DNA from: Bacillota bacterium | Lineage (GTDB): Bacteria; Bacillota; Dethiobacteria; SKNC01 | DNA: 15,066 nucleotides | Assembly: GCA_007121375.1 (NCBI GenBank) | Contig: SKLX01000206.1 | Coordinates: 1-15,066 of the forward strand | Direction: 5' to 3' | Shown here: positions 1-6,791 of the stretch, piece after piece | Numbering within the stretch: the first letter of the stretch is position 1 | Layout of the letters: each line of letters opens with the position of its first letter | Notes under the pieces: generated by a model | Seen by the model: the letters and a program-made list of their open reading frames with translations, nothing else | Databases searched by the model: none | Told to the model about the DNA's origin: nothing | Translations under genes and position numbers: made by a program

Positions 1-1
1 G

Positions 2-1369
2 CCAGAAAAATCTGAAAAATTTATATTCAACACCCCCGAATTTAAAAATCTGGCAGAACTGGCAAAACAAAATAACCGAATAGACCCGGAAGTTTTTGTA
101 AATAGTGATGCCAAGCTTGGATTGAGAAATCCTGATGGAACGGGAGTATTGGTAGGATTTTCTGAGGTGGGTGAAGTTAAACCTTACACGGTAGAAGACG
201 GTAAAACAGTACCCGCCCATGGACGCCTGTTTTACCGGGGGATTGAAATTACTGACCTGGTAAGAGGATTCCAGAGGGAAAAAAGGCACGGATTTGAAGA
301 GGTATGTTATCTTCTCCTTTTCAACCAACTTCCCACCAGGGAACAACTGGATAATTTCAAGGGACTCCTGAACCAAAACAGAGCTCTGCCCCCCGGTTTC
401 ACAGAAGATATGATTCTCAAGGCTCCCAGCAATAACATAATGAATAAATTAGCCAGAAACGTTCTCACCTGTTATTCATTTGATGACAACCCTGAAGATC
501 TGGATATAGCAAATGTGCTAAGACAATCAATTGAATTAATTGCTCAGTTTCCAACCATGGCTTCCTATGCCTATCATGCTAAAGTTCACTTTTATAATTA
601 TCAGAGTCTTTTCATTCATCATCCCCAGGAGGGTTTAAGCACCTCAGAAAACTTCCTTTACTTAATGCGTCCAGATAATTATTATACTGAGCTGGAGGCA
701 GAACTCCTGGACCTGGCCTTAATTCTTCATGCTGAACACGGAGGAGGAAACAACTCCACCTTTACTACCCGGGTTGTAACCTCCAGCGGCACTGATACCT
801 ATTCTGCTATTGCCGCAGCAGTAGGTTCACTAAAAGGACCCAAACATGGTGGCGCCAATATTAAAGTAGTGGGAATGATTGAAGATATTAAAAACAATCT
901 TAAAGACTGGGATAATGAAGGAAAACTCAAGGATTATTTGTGTAAAATACTCAGGAAAGAAGCCTATGATAGGAAAGGTTTGATTTACGGGATTGGACAT
1001 GCTGTTTATACCCTTTCCGACCCCCGGGCCGTTCTTCTTAAACAAAAAGCGGAAGAACTGGCCAGGGAAAAAAATATGGAGGAAGAACTGGGTTTATATA
1101 ATTTGATTGAAAAATTAACTCCTGAAATTTTTGCCGAAGAAGGTAGAGATGTCCGCACCATGGTGCCTAACGTAGACTTTTATTCAGGATTTGTTTACAA
1201 AATGCTAAATATACCCATCGAGCTTTACACCCCTATATTTGCCACAGCCAGGGTAGCAGGATGGTGCGCTCACAGGCTTGAAGAACTTGTTAACGAAGGA
1301 AAGATAATTCGTCCCGCTTATAAAAATATTATTGAAAAAAGAGGTTTTATACCTCTGGATGAAAGATAG
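2..1369 (+). CDS. Citrate synthase, 5'-partial
   Basis: Condenses acetyl-CoA and oxaloacetate to citrate, the entry step of the TCA cycle, in the cytosol. The frame is open from the window edge, and the first about 40 visible codons (an acidic, lysine-rich start, then LAELAKQNNRIDPEVF) look like the normal N-terminal region of Firmicute citrate synthases. The start codon therefore lies upstream of the window, and the TTG at 122 is only an internal codon. 455 residues are visible. Counting from that TTG, the HAEHGGGN oxaloacetate-binding region is at about 203-210, the first catalytic His (KHGGAN) is H242, the second (GIGHAVY) is H293 and the catalytic Asp (NVDFYSG) is D352, so the active site is complete. 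This is the ordinary Si-type fold, not Re-citrate synthase. A 2-methylcitrate synthase role cannot be excluded. The gene ends in a strong terminator. Confidence 0.95.
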   Translation, partial: PEKSEKFIFNTPEFKNLAELAKQNNRIDPEVFVNSDAKLGLRNPDGTGVLVGFSEVGEVKPYTVEDGKTVPAHGRLFYRGIEITDLVRGFQREKRHGFEEVCYLLLFNQLPTREQLDNFKGLLNQNRALPPGFTEDMILKAPSNNIMNKLARNVLTCYSFDDNPEDLDIANVLRQSIELIAQFPTMASYAYHAKVHFYNYQSLFIHHPQEGLSTSENFLYLMRPDNYYTELEAELLDLALILHAEHGGGNNSTFTTRVVTSSGTDTYSAIAAAVGSLKGPKHGGANIKVVGMIEDIKNNLKDWDNEGKLKDYLCKILRKEAYDRKGLIYGIGHAVYTLSDPRAVLLKQKAEELAREKNMEEELGLYNLIEKLTPEIFAEEGRDVRTMVPNVDFYSGFVYKMLNIPIELYTPIFATARVAGWCAHRLEELVNEGKIIRPAYKNIIEKRGFIPLDER

Positions 1370-1392
1370 TTACCTTAACCTGATATTCCTCT

Positions 1393-1426
1393 AAAGAAGC
1401 CTGAAAACCAGGCTTCTTTTTATTTT
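1393..1426 (+). terminator. Rho-independent terminator after citrate synthase
   Basis: A perfect 11-bp stem (AAAGAAGCCTG at 1393-1403 with CAGGCTTCTTT at 1409-1419) and a 5-nt loop are followed directly by a T-rich tract. It begins 24 bases after the citrate synthase stop and separates that gene from the YolD-like gene. Confidence 0.92.
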
Positions 1427-1453
1427 GTGAAGTTTTCTTCCTGAAAAGTTATG

Positions 1454-1462
1454 TGATATACT
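1454..1462 (+). promoter_or_regulatory. Candidate extended -10 promoter for the YolD-like gene
   Basis: TGATATACT is an extended -10 element (TG, one base, TATACT). The -35 region about 17 bases upstream (around 1434-1439, TTTTCT) is poor, as is common for extended -10 promoters. Transcription would start near 1469, leaving a leader of about 55 bases. The neighbouring terminator means the gene needs its own promoter, which supports the call. Confidence 0.45.
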
Positions 1463-1469
1463 CACTATA

Positions 1470-1483
1470 AGAACTTATGTTTG
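1470..1483. promoter_or_regulatory. LexA (SOS) box-like operator
   Basis: AGAACTTATGTTTG matches the Gram-positive LexA/DinR box as I recall it (CGAACRNRYGTTYG) at 12 of 14 positions. The core is GAAC-N4-GTTT. It sits just downstream of the candidate -10 element, over the predicted transcription start, where a repressor would block transcription. YolD-like genes in Bacillus are often SOS-regulated partners of Y-family polymerase genes, so the location makes sense. Only sequence similarity supports it. Confidence 0.5.
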
Positions 1484-1523
1484 ATTTTTCCCCAGCAAAC
1501 AGGATAAAGGAAGGGATAACACT

Positions 1524-1856
1524 ATGGTTAAAAAAATCTTTAACCAGTTTACCGGCAGCAGAATAATTCTTCCCTGGCACCGGGAGAAACTAAAGGAACA
1601 CCACAGAAATATGACAAAAAAAGAATCCACCCCTTCCTCCAGAGATGAACAAGCAGAAGAACTATTTCAGCTGACCATAGAAAAATCCTTGAATCAGGGT
1701 TTAGAGATTGAACTAACCCACCTGGCGGGAAATATCCCTTTAAAAACAAGGGGGATAGTCAAAAAAATAGACACCCTGGCAGAGGAAATACGCCTGCTTA
1801 CAGGAAAGGAATTGGTAAAAATCTCCCGGGAAAATATCCTGGAGGTAAAGGAGTAA
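1524..1856 (+). CDS. YolD-like family protein
   Basis: A 110-residue soluble protein. It resembles the YolD-like family: a short N-terminal segment of the form GSRIILPWHREKLKEH, a charged helical middle (about 40-60), then a small beta-rich C-terminal half in which RGIVKKIDTLAEEIRL and the hydrophobic ending match the family's G-x-I-K-K-I-D pattern. YolD-like proteins often accompany Y-family DNA polymerases of the SOS response (as in Bacillus uvrX-yolD), but their biochemical role is unclear to me. ATG at 1524 is preceded by AAGGAAGGG with 8 bases spacing. The gene stands alone: there is no polymerase gene in the window, and its 3' end is only 15 bases from that of the convergent nadE. The match is from remembered family pattern, so a hypothetical protein remains possible. 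Confidence 0.62.
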   Translation: MVKKIFNQFTGSRIILPWHREKLKEHHRNMTKKESTPSSRDEQAEELFQLTIEKSLNQGLEIELTHLAGNIPLKTRGIVKKIDTLAEEIRLLTGKELVKISRENILEVKE

Positions 1857-1871
1857 CTTTTATATTACCTC

Positions 1872-3518
1872 TTAATAATAATGCTTGGCAGCAATAGGCA
1901 TCTTTCGCCCTACTCCATAAGCCTTTGTTGTTACCCTTAGTCCGGGGGGCGACTGCTTTCTTTTGTATTCATTTTTATCAACAGCCCTGATAATCCACTT
2001 TACCATTTCAGGATCTAACCCTAAACTAATTATTTCTTCGGCAGAATAACCTTCTTCAACATAGTAATTAAGAACCTGGTCAAGAACTTCATAAGGAGGG
2101 AGGGTATCTTCATCCAGTTGGCCAGGTTTTAGCTCTGCCGAAGGAGCTTTAACAATGATTTCTTCAGGTATTACTTCCTTCTTTCTATTAATATAACGGG
2201 CCAGGGAAAATACTTCCTTTTTAGGCACATCAGAAAGGACACTCAAACCTCCTGCCATGTCCCCATAAAGGGTGCAGTAACCAACGGATATCTCGCTTTT
2301 ATTCCCCGTGACAAGAACCAGATGTCCCAGCTTGTTAGAAAAAGCCATCAAAATGTTGCCCCTGATCCTGGCCTGAATGTTTTCTTCAGTAACATCTTCC
2401 CCTTGACCCATAAAATGGTCTTTAAGATTATTCAGGTAAGAATAATAAATTTGCGATATATCTATAACCTTGAAATCAATGCCCAGGTTGCGGGCAAGCT
2501 TTTTTGAATCCTCTACACTACCCCGGGAAGAATAAGGGGAAGGCATGGATATCCCTGATACATTCTCCTTTCCAAGAGCATCAACAGCTATACAGCAGGT
2601 TACCGCAGAATCTATTCCACCGGAAAGCCCCAGGATAGCCCGGGAAAAGCCTGATTTTTTCAAATAATCCCGGGTTCCTAAAACAAGGGCCTGGTATATG
2701 GACTCCCTTTTATCCTGGGGAATATAAAGGCCAGGTATCCCCCGGCCCTTCATATCAATTAACTCTGTTTTTTCTTTAAAAGAAGGAAAAATGAAAACAG
2801 GTTCGCCTTTTTTATCGAAACCCATGCTGCGACCGTCAAAAATTAATTCATCATTTCCTCCTATCTGGTTAACAAATACCAGGGGGATTTTATTCTTTTG
2901 GGCATGATCTTTGAGAAGCTTATACCTGGCCCTTTCTTTATCCACATGAAATGGAGAGGCGGAAATGTTAACCAGTAGGGTAGCACCCTTTTCCACCAGC
3001 TCTTCCACAGGATCAAAATCATACATTAGTTTTTCTGGCCAAAGATCAGGGTTATTCCAAACATCTTCGCAAATAGTAATTCCCAATTTTTCCCCCTTAA
3101 AAGAAATCACATTAATCTCTGGCGCAGGTATAAAATAACGTGCTTCATCAAAAACATCATAAGTAGGGAGTAAAGACTTATGCTGTTGAAAAAGTAATTT
3201 CCCTTTGCTTATAAGTAAAGCAGAATTATATAAATTTTTGCCGATACCAGACCGGGCATAAGTAGGCGCACCAGTAAGAATGCCCGTTTCAGGAAATTCC
3301 TTTGATATTTCCTTGAGTTTTTCCACGGCTTTTTTAGTTTTATTCATAAACCAGGATTTTTCTAAGAGATCCCAGGGGGGATATCCCGTGAGAAACAGTT
3401 CGGGAGTTATAATTAAATCAGCATTTAATCCTATTTCCTTTATCACTTTAATAATTTTTTCTAAATTCCCCTCCACGTCACCCACAAAAGAATTCAATTG
3501 AGCCACGGCAATTTTCAA
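1872..3518 (-). CDS. nadE: Glutamine-dependent NAD+ synthetase
   Basis: Converts nicotinic acid adenine dinucleotide to NAD+ using ATP and ammonia released from glutamine, the last step of NAD synthesis. The 548 residues fit the two-domain bacterial form. The N-terminal nitrilase-type glutaminase has its triad E40 (TPELFLTGYP), K114 (HKSLLPTYDVFDE) and C150 (ITICEDVW). The C-terminal synthetase has the PP-loop SGGIDS near residue 297 and later LVTGNKSE and GDMAGGLS. Free ammonia alone is therefore not required as nitrogen donor. The start is TTG at 3518: a TAA lies immediately upstream in frame, and GGGAGGAAG lies about 10-12 bases before it. The N-terminus MKIAVAQLNS fits the nitrilase fold exactly. 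It is monocistronic as far as can be seen, with its own promoter region upstream. Confidence 0.96.
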   Translation of the reverse strand: MKIAVAQLNSFVGDVEGNLEKIIKVIKEIGLNADLIITPELFLTGYPPWDLLEKSWFMNKTKKAVEKLKEISKEFPETGILTGAPTYARSGIGKNLYNSALLISKGKLLFQQHKSLLPTYDVFDEARYFIPAPEINVISFKGEKLGITICEDVWNNPDLWPEKLMYDFDPVEELVEKGATLLVNISASPFHVDKERARYKLLKDHAQKNKIPLVFVNQIGGNDELIFDGRSMGFDKKGEPVFIFPSFKEKTELIDMKGRGIPGLYIPQDKRESIYQALVLGTRDYLKKSGFSRAILGLSGGIDSAVTCCIAVDALGKENVSGISMPSPYSSRGSVEDSKKLARNLGIDFKVIDISQIYYSYLNNLKDHFMGQGEDVTEENIQARIRGNILMAFSNKLGHLVLVTGNKSEISVGYCTLYGDMAGGLSVLSDVPKKEVFSLARYINRKKEVIPEEIIVKAPSAELKPGQLDEDTLPPYEVLDQVLNYYVEEGYSAEEIISLGLDPEMVKWIIRAVDKNEYKRKQSPPGLRVTTKAYGVGRKMPIAAKHYY

Positions 3519-3580
3519 TTAGGCCCACTTCCTCCCTTTTACAATTCCATTCTTGACATACTTTTCGCCACCTTTTAAAG

Positions 3581-3599
3581 TTTTCCTGCAACAGGAAAA
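3581..3599. promoter_or_regulatory. Palindrome overlapping the nadE -10 (operator or leader hairpin)
   Basis: TTTTCCTG, 3-base spacer, CAGGAAAA: a perfect 8-bp inverted repeat that covers part of the candidate -10 element and the predicted transcription start of nadE. It could be an operator for a dimeric repressor or a 5' RNA hairpin. I do not recognise it as a known NAD-regulator site. Confidence 0.45.
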
Positions 3600-3623
3600 T
3601 ATCATAGAAATTAATTGTATCAA
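3596..3623 (-). promoter_or_regulatory. Candidate nadE promoter
   Basis: Read on the - strand: -35 TTGATA (3623-3618), a 16-base spacer, and -10 TATTTT (3601-3596) preceded by TGA, making an extended -10. Start of transcription would be near 3589, about 70 bases before the nadE TTG. The -35 element lies inside the T tract of the preceding gene's terminator, so the two units are packed tightly. Confidence 0.5.
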
Positions 3624-3645
3624 AAAAAACCACCTGCCGGTGGTT
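3622..3645 (-). terminator. Rho-independent terminator after the DUF3179 gene
   Basis: On the - strand: AACCACC (3645-3639), loop GGCA, GGTGGTT (3634-3628), running into an uninterrupted T tract down to 3622. It begins 9 bases after the DUF3179 stop codon, and its direction fits that gene. Confidence 0.85.
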
Positions 3646-3654
3646 ATAATAACT

Positions 3655-4752
3655 CTAAAATTCTTTGTATATTTTAGTATGGGGATAATAGAGGGACCAG
3701 GCAAACCAGAAAGAATTCATATGCTCCAGGGGTTTTAACTCTTCTTTTTCATAAAACCCCTCCAGGCACCTGCCAGCCATACTCCATAGACTTCCAGTAT
3801 TCCTATCTTTAAAACCTTCTTCCTGGGGTTCAAAAATCAGCTCCTCTCCCCTTACCCGAGGAGAAAATGCAGCTGCTGATCCCGCATCCCTGGAAAACCT
3901 TATAGAAGCAGTATCTACAACGGAATTTGTCCCCCGGGAGTAAAAAACCACCACAGGTCCTTCTAGGCTAGTTTCCTGGATTAATCCTCTTTTCCCTTGC
4001 TGGCGTAAAACAGAATAAGGATAAACAACCGCCTCTCCATTATTCCTTATACCTACAAGCCTTTCCTTAGGGAGGAGCCGATCATCAATCTCCCCTTCAA
4101 AAAACAGGGGAGGTTGATCTGCCCTGCCATACCCAATATAGGGACTCCGGCCATAGTTTCTGCTAAATCCTGTATTCCTGGAAAGAACCTTCCCCTCAGG
4201 AAAGCTTTCTTTAAAGTCCCGGAAAGATAACAGGTATAAAGGAAAACCTTTCAACTTATTCCCTGTATATCTCCCCTTAATACACTCACCGGTATAATGC
4301 AGCCAATGGGAGCCTGTTTGCCGGTCATACATTACAGTTGCTCCGTAATATAATTTTCCACTGGTGCCAAATTCTAACCCTCTCTCCTTAACCTGCCTCC
4401 TGAAGGCAGCTGTACTGTTAGAAATAGCAGAAAAAGTAATGACAACAGGTTCATCCTCAAAATAATCATTGACTATCTCATGCCAGATCATCAATTGTAA
4501 AGGGTAGGCCCGGGCTTCATCTTTAAGTTTCAAAACAATAACAGGTTCCCTATCGCTAAGCCACTCCCTTGCCTCTTGAATGTTAACAAAAACAGGCCTA
4601 TCAATAGAAGGAATGCCATCAGGAGGAGGACCCGCCTCTACCAGTTTATCCTCTTCAAAAAGAATGTCAGCCCTTTTAAGAATATTTAATTCCAGCCTGG
4701 TTAAGGCTGCGGCAATAAAAGCAAGACCAGCAATCAATTGTGCAACTTCCAA
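3655..4752 (-). CDS. DUF3179 domain-containing protein lacking the usual CxxC
   Basis: A 365-residue protein of unknown function. Family hallmarks are seen along most of its length: PPPDGIPSIDRPVF (42-55), EARAYPLQLMIWHEIVND (79-96), MYDRQTGSHW, NTGFSRNYGRSPY, LLPKERLVGI, then a second TGSLW and the ending FWFAWSLYYPHTKIY. The family usually carries a Cys-Pro-Leu-Cys-Asn segment after the W-H-E-I-V-N-D block; here the same place reads FSAISNS (S108 and S111 replace the two cysteines). Residues 5-18 are hydrophobic and could be a short membrane anchor, but no clear signal peptide or lipobox is seen. The TTG start at 4752 is forced by an in-frame TAG two codons upstream and has GGGGGA 8 bases before it. 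The gene has its own candidate promoter and a terminator. Confidence 0.85.
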   Translation of the reverse strand: MEVAQLIAGLAFIAAALTRLELNILKRADILFEEDKLVEAGPPPDGIPSIDRPVFVNIQEAREWLSDREPVIVLKLKDEARAYPLQLMIWHEIVNDYFEDEPVVITFSAISNSTAAFRRQVKERGLEFGTSGKLYYGATVMYDRQTGSHWLHYTGECIKGRYTGNKLKGFPLYLLSFRDFKESFPEGKVLSRNTGFSRNYGRSPYIGYGRADQPPLFFEGEIDDRLLPKERLVGIRNNGEAVVYPYSVLRQQGKRGLIQETSLEGPVVVFYSRGTNSVVDTASIRFSRDAGSAAAFSPRVRGEELIFEPQEEGFKDRNTGSLWSMAGRCLEGFYEKEELKPLEHMNSFWFAWSLYYPHTKIYKEF

Positions 4753-4781
4753 ATCCTATATCCCCCAGGTTATTTTAGTTA

Positions 4782-4810
4782 ATTATATTATTGGCACTTC
4801 TTAATATTAA
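4782..4810 (-). promoter_or_regulatory. Candidate promoter for the DUF3179 gene
   Basis: On the - strand: -35 TTAATA (4810-4805, four of six consensus bases), a 17-base spacer, and -10 TATAAT (4787-4782, perfect). The predicted start is near 4775, about 22 bases ahead of the TTG start. The region is AT-rich, so chance matches are possible. Confidence 0.45.
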
Positions 4811-4829
4811 AATACCCGGAGCTTTCCTT

Positions 4830-5678
4830 TTAAAGAGTATCCCCCACCTCGTTTATAGCCAGTTCAATATTTTTTTCATGAACAGGCATCAATTCCGCAC
4901 CGATATAATCCCCCCGGTAACGCACTTCCCTTAAAACACTCTTTATCTCCATGGTAGCCAGTCCCATGTAAAAAAAATCTTCTATTTGACCCATTAGATC
5001 ATTAAGATACTGCTGGTCATCTTTAATCCTCTTTAAGATTTCCTTCTTCCCCTGGGCATCACTCCCGTGACCCGGCACCACACATCTAATGTCATAACGA
5101 TCAATCAGGCATTCAGCCATTTTAAGAGTTTCCAGGTACTTTTCCCCACTGAAGAATATCAAGGGAAACTCAATATTGGAAAGGGTGTCTCCTGAAAACA
5201 TGACCCCTTTATTTTTTAATATCACAAAAAGGGAATCGCGGGTATGACCGGGAGCGGCAATTAAAGATATTGTTTCTTCTTTTAATTCCAGGTCTAACTT
5301 CTCATCAAAGGTTATGTCGGGAGAAGGGAAAATAAACTCAGGACGTTCTAACTGGTGGACTTCATCCGCCTCCTTAATGTGGGCAACCTGTTTGTCCTTG
5401 GAACAAAGCTCAAAGTTTGATTGGGCAACTTTTTTGGCTTGAGGGAAATAAGGCTCTCCCGTTATATGATCAAAGTCTGAATGGGTATATATAAGGTATC
5501 CTTTTTCATTTTCTCCTTTTTCCCCTACAAAATCCCTAATTCTTTCCATTTCTGCCGGTGAAAAGCCCGGGTCTATTACTGCCCATCCTTCTTTATCCCT
5601 GACACAACCAGAATTCAACTGCCAGTAGGAACTTTGAAATAAAAATACGTTATCCTTTAGAGTTTTCACTTCAAACAT
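4830..5678 (-). CDS. Metallo-beta-lactamase-fold hydrolase
   Basis: A 282-residue cytosolic MBL-superfamily protein. Visible landmarks are the strand-loop VIDPGFSP (34-41), the metal motif THSDFDH (65-71) followed by ITG, PGHTRDS with H145, FSGDT with D164, and VPGHG with H204. The canonical H-x-H-x-D-H is here H66-S-D68-F-D70-H71, so the second histidine is aspartate; the other ligands are present and a two-metal site remains plausible. The C-terminal about 70 residues are helical and charged. The substrate cannot be predicted; glyoxalase II-like thioesterases, lactonases and RNA-processing enzymes share this fold. ATG is preceded by AGGAGGGG at good spacing. It lies 52 bases downstream of the isocitrate dehydrogenase gene with no terminator or obvious promoter between, so it is probably cotranscribed with it. 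Confidence 0.85.
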   Translation of the reverse strand: MFEVKTLKDNVFLFQSSYWQLNSGCVRDKEGWAVIDPGFSPAEMERIRDFVGEKGENEKGYLIYTHSDFDHITGEPYFPQAKKVAQSNFELCSKDKQVAHIKEADEVHQLERPEFIFPSPDITFDEKLDLELKEETISLIAAPGHTRDSLFVILKNKGVMFSGDTLSNIEFPLIFFSGEKYLETLKMAECLIDRYDIRCVVPGHGSDAQGKKEILKRIKDDQQYLNDLMGQIEDFFYMGLATMEIKSVLREVRYRGDYIGAELMPVHEKNIELAINEVGDTL

Positions 5679-5730
5679 TGTTCATCCCCTCCTTCTATTT
5701 CTTTAAAGGATTCAGAAAATATCTACCCTA

Positions 5731-6726
5731 CTACTGCATTCTGGAAACAATGGCTTCCGCCATTTGAGAAGTTTGGGCATCTCCACCCAAATCATAAGTA
5801 ACATGCTTTCCTTCAGCTATTACACTTTCCAGGGCTTCTATAATCCTCTTTGCTGCCTTCATCTCCCCCAGATGCTCCAGCATCAAGGAGGCCGATAGAA
5901 TCATCGCAGAAGGATTTACTTTATCCATACCAGCGTATTTAGGGGCACTGCCATGAACAGGCTCAAAGATGGAAGCCTCTTCTCCTATATTTGCTCCCGG
6001 GGCCATGCCCAGGCCTCCCACCAACCCAGCGCAGAGATCGGATACAATATCACCGTAAAGGTTTGGCATTACCATAATATCGTAGTCCTGGGGTTTTTGG
6101 ACCAACTGCATACACATGTTATCAATAAGGCGGTCCTCAAACTCAACCTGGGGGTAGTCCCTGGCCACTTCCCGGGCACATTCCAGGAAAAGTCCATCGG
6201 TACATTTCATAATGTTAGCTTTGTGAACAGCCGTCACTTTCTTTCGGTTTGTTTTTACAGCATAGTCAAAAGCAAACCTTACCACCCGCTCTGATCCCTT
6301 CCTGGTAATTATCTTTATACTTTCCGCTGCATCCTCTCCTACCATATGTTCAATTCCTGCATATAAATCCTCTGTATTTTCCCTGACCACTACCAGGTCC
6401 ACCTTATCATAGCGGGACTGGACTCCTTTGATACTTCTGGCAGGTCGTAAGTTGGCAAATAGATCCAGTTCTTTACGCAGGGCCACATTAATGCTCCTGA
6501 ATCCAGTACCTATAGGGGTAGTTAAGGGTCCTTTCAAGGCTATTTTGTTTTTCCTTATGGAATCAATAACCTCCTGGGGTAGGGGAGTTCCATATTCTTC
6601 AATGGCATTTTCCCCCGCAATCATTTTCTCCCATTCCAGTTTAACCCCTGTAGCTTCCAGCACCTTTAATGTTGCCGCAGTTATGTCAGGACCTATTCCA
6701 TCCCCGGGGATTAATGTTATTAGCAT
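5731..6726 (-). CDS. Isocitrate dehydrogenase (short, NAD-IDH-like form)
   Basis: Oxidatively decarboxylates isocitrate to 2-oxoglutarate in the TCA cycle. The 331 residues belong to the beta-decarboxylating dehydrogenase family: N-terminal LIPGDGIGPD, substrate loop GTGFRSINVALRKELDLFANLRP, VVVRENTEDLYAGIEH, catalytic Lys in AVHKANIMK, metal Asp in PNLYGDIVSD, and the cofactor segment HGSAPKYAG (K263, Y264). SINVALRK and the ENTEDLY Tyr favour isocitrate over isopropylmalate; homoisocitrate is a less likely alternative. The start is ATG at 6726, because GGGAGG lies 7 bases before it; the in-frame TTG at 6741 lies upstream of that site, with GGGAGG falling inside the extra codons it would add. 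K-Y in the cofactor loop suggests NADP+ (see findings). It has its own extended -10 promoter and precedes the MBL hydrolase gene. Confidence 0.92.
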   Translation of the reverse strand: MLITLIPGDGIGPDITAATLKVLEATGVKLEWEKMIAGENAIEEYGTPLPQEVIDSIRKNKIALKGPLTTPIGTGFRSINVALRKELDLFANLRPARSIKGVQSRYDKVDLVVVRENTEDLYAGIEHMVGEDAAESIKIITRKGSERVVRFAFDYAVKTNRKKVTAVHKANIMKCTDGLFLECAREVARDYPQVEFEDRLIDNMCMQLVQKPQDYDIMVMPNLYGDIVSDLCAGLVGGLGMAPGANIGEEASIFEPVHGSAPKYAGMDKVNPSAMILSASLMLEHLGEMKAAKRIIEALESVIAEGKHVTYDLGGDAQTSQMAEAIVSRMQ

Positions 6727-6733
6727 TATTAAA

Positions 6734-6739
6734 CCTCCC
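6734..6739 (-). promoter_or_regulatory. Ribosome binding site fixing the IDH start
   Basis: GGGAGG on the - strand, 7 bases before ATG at 6726. The only longer in-frame alternative, TTG at 6741, directly precedes this motif and has no site of its own, so the shorter protein is the right one. Confidence 0.85.
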
Positions 6740-6777
6740 AACTTTTAATCTATCTATTTTTTTTCTACATCTTTTTA

Positions 6778-6786
6778 ATTATATCA
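6778..6786 (-). promoter_or_regulatory. Extended -10 promoter for the IDH gene
   Basis: TGATATAAT on the - strand is a perfect extended -10, located 5 bases after the stop of the upstream ATPase gene. The -35 region falls inside the end of that gene and is not consensus. The predicted leader is about 45 bases and A-rich. No terminator separates the transporter operon from this promoter, so read-through into IDH is also possible. Confidence 0.5.
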
Positions 6787-6791
6787 AAAAT

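Noticed and set aside
122..124. TTG at 122 as the citrate synthase start
   Set aside because: The frame is open from base 2, and the upstream codons read like a citrate synthase N-terminal region. No ribosome binding site precedes 122.
1842..1871. Inverted repeat GAGGTAA / TTACCTC between the YolD gene and nadE, as a bidirectional terminator
   Set aside because: Only 7 pairs with a 16-base loop and no T tract on either strand. How these convergent genes terminate is left open.
3553..3581. + strand TTGACA (3553-3558) with TAAAGT 17 bases later, as an antisense promoter
   Set aside because: The -35 is perfect but the -10 is weak and nothing credible lies downstream on the + strand. Considered chance, though an antisense transcript cannot be excluded.
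3519..3704. 61-residue - strand open frame before nadE
   Set aside because: It overlaps the end of the DUF3179 gene, its terminator and the nadE promoter, and has no recognisable protein character. It is a shadow.
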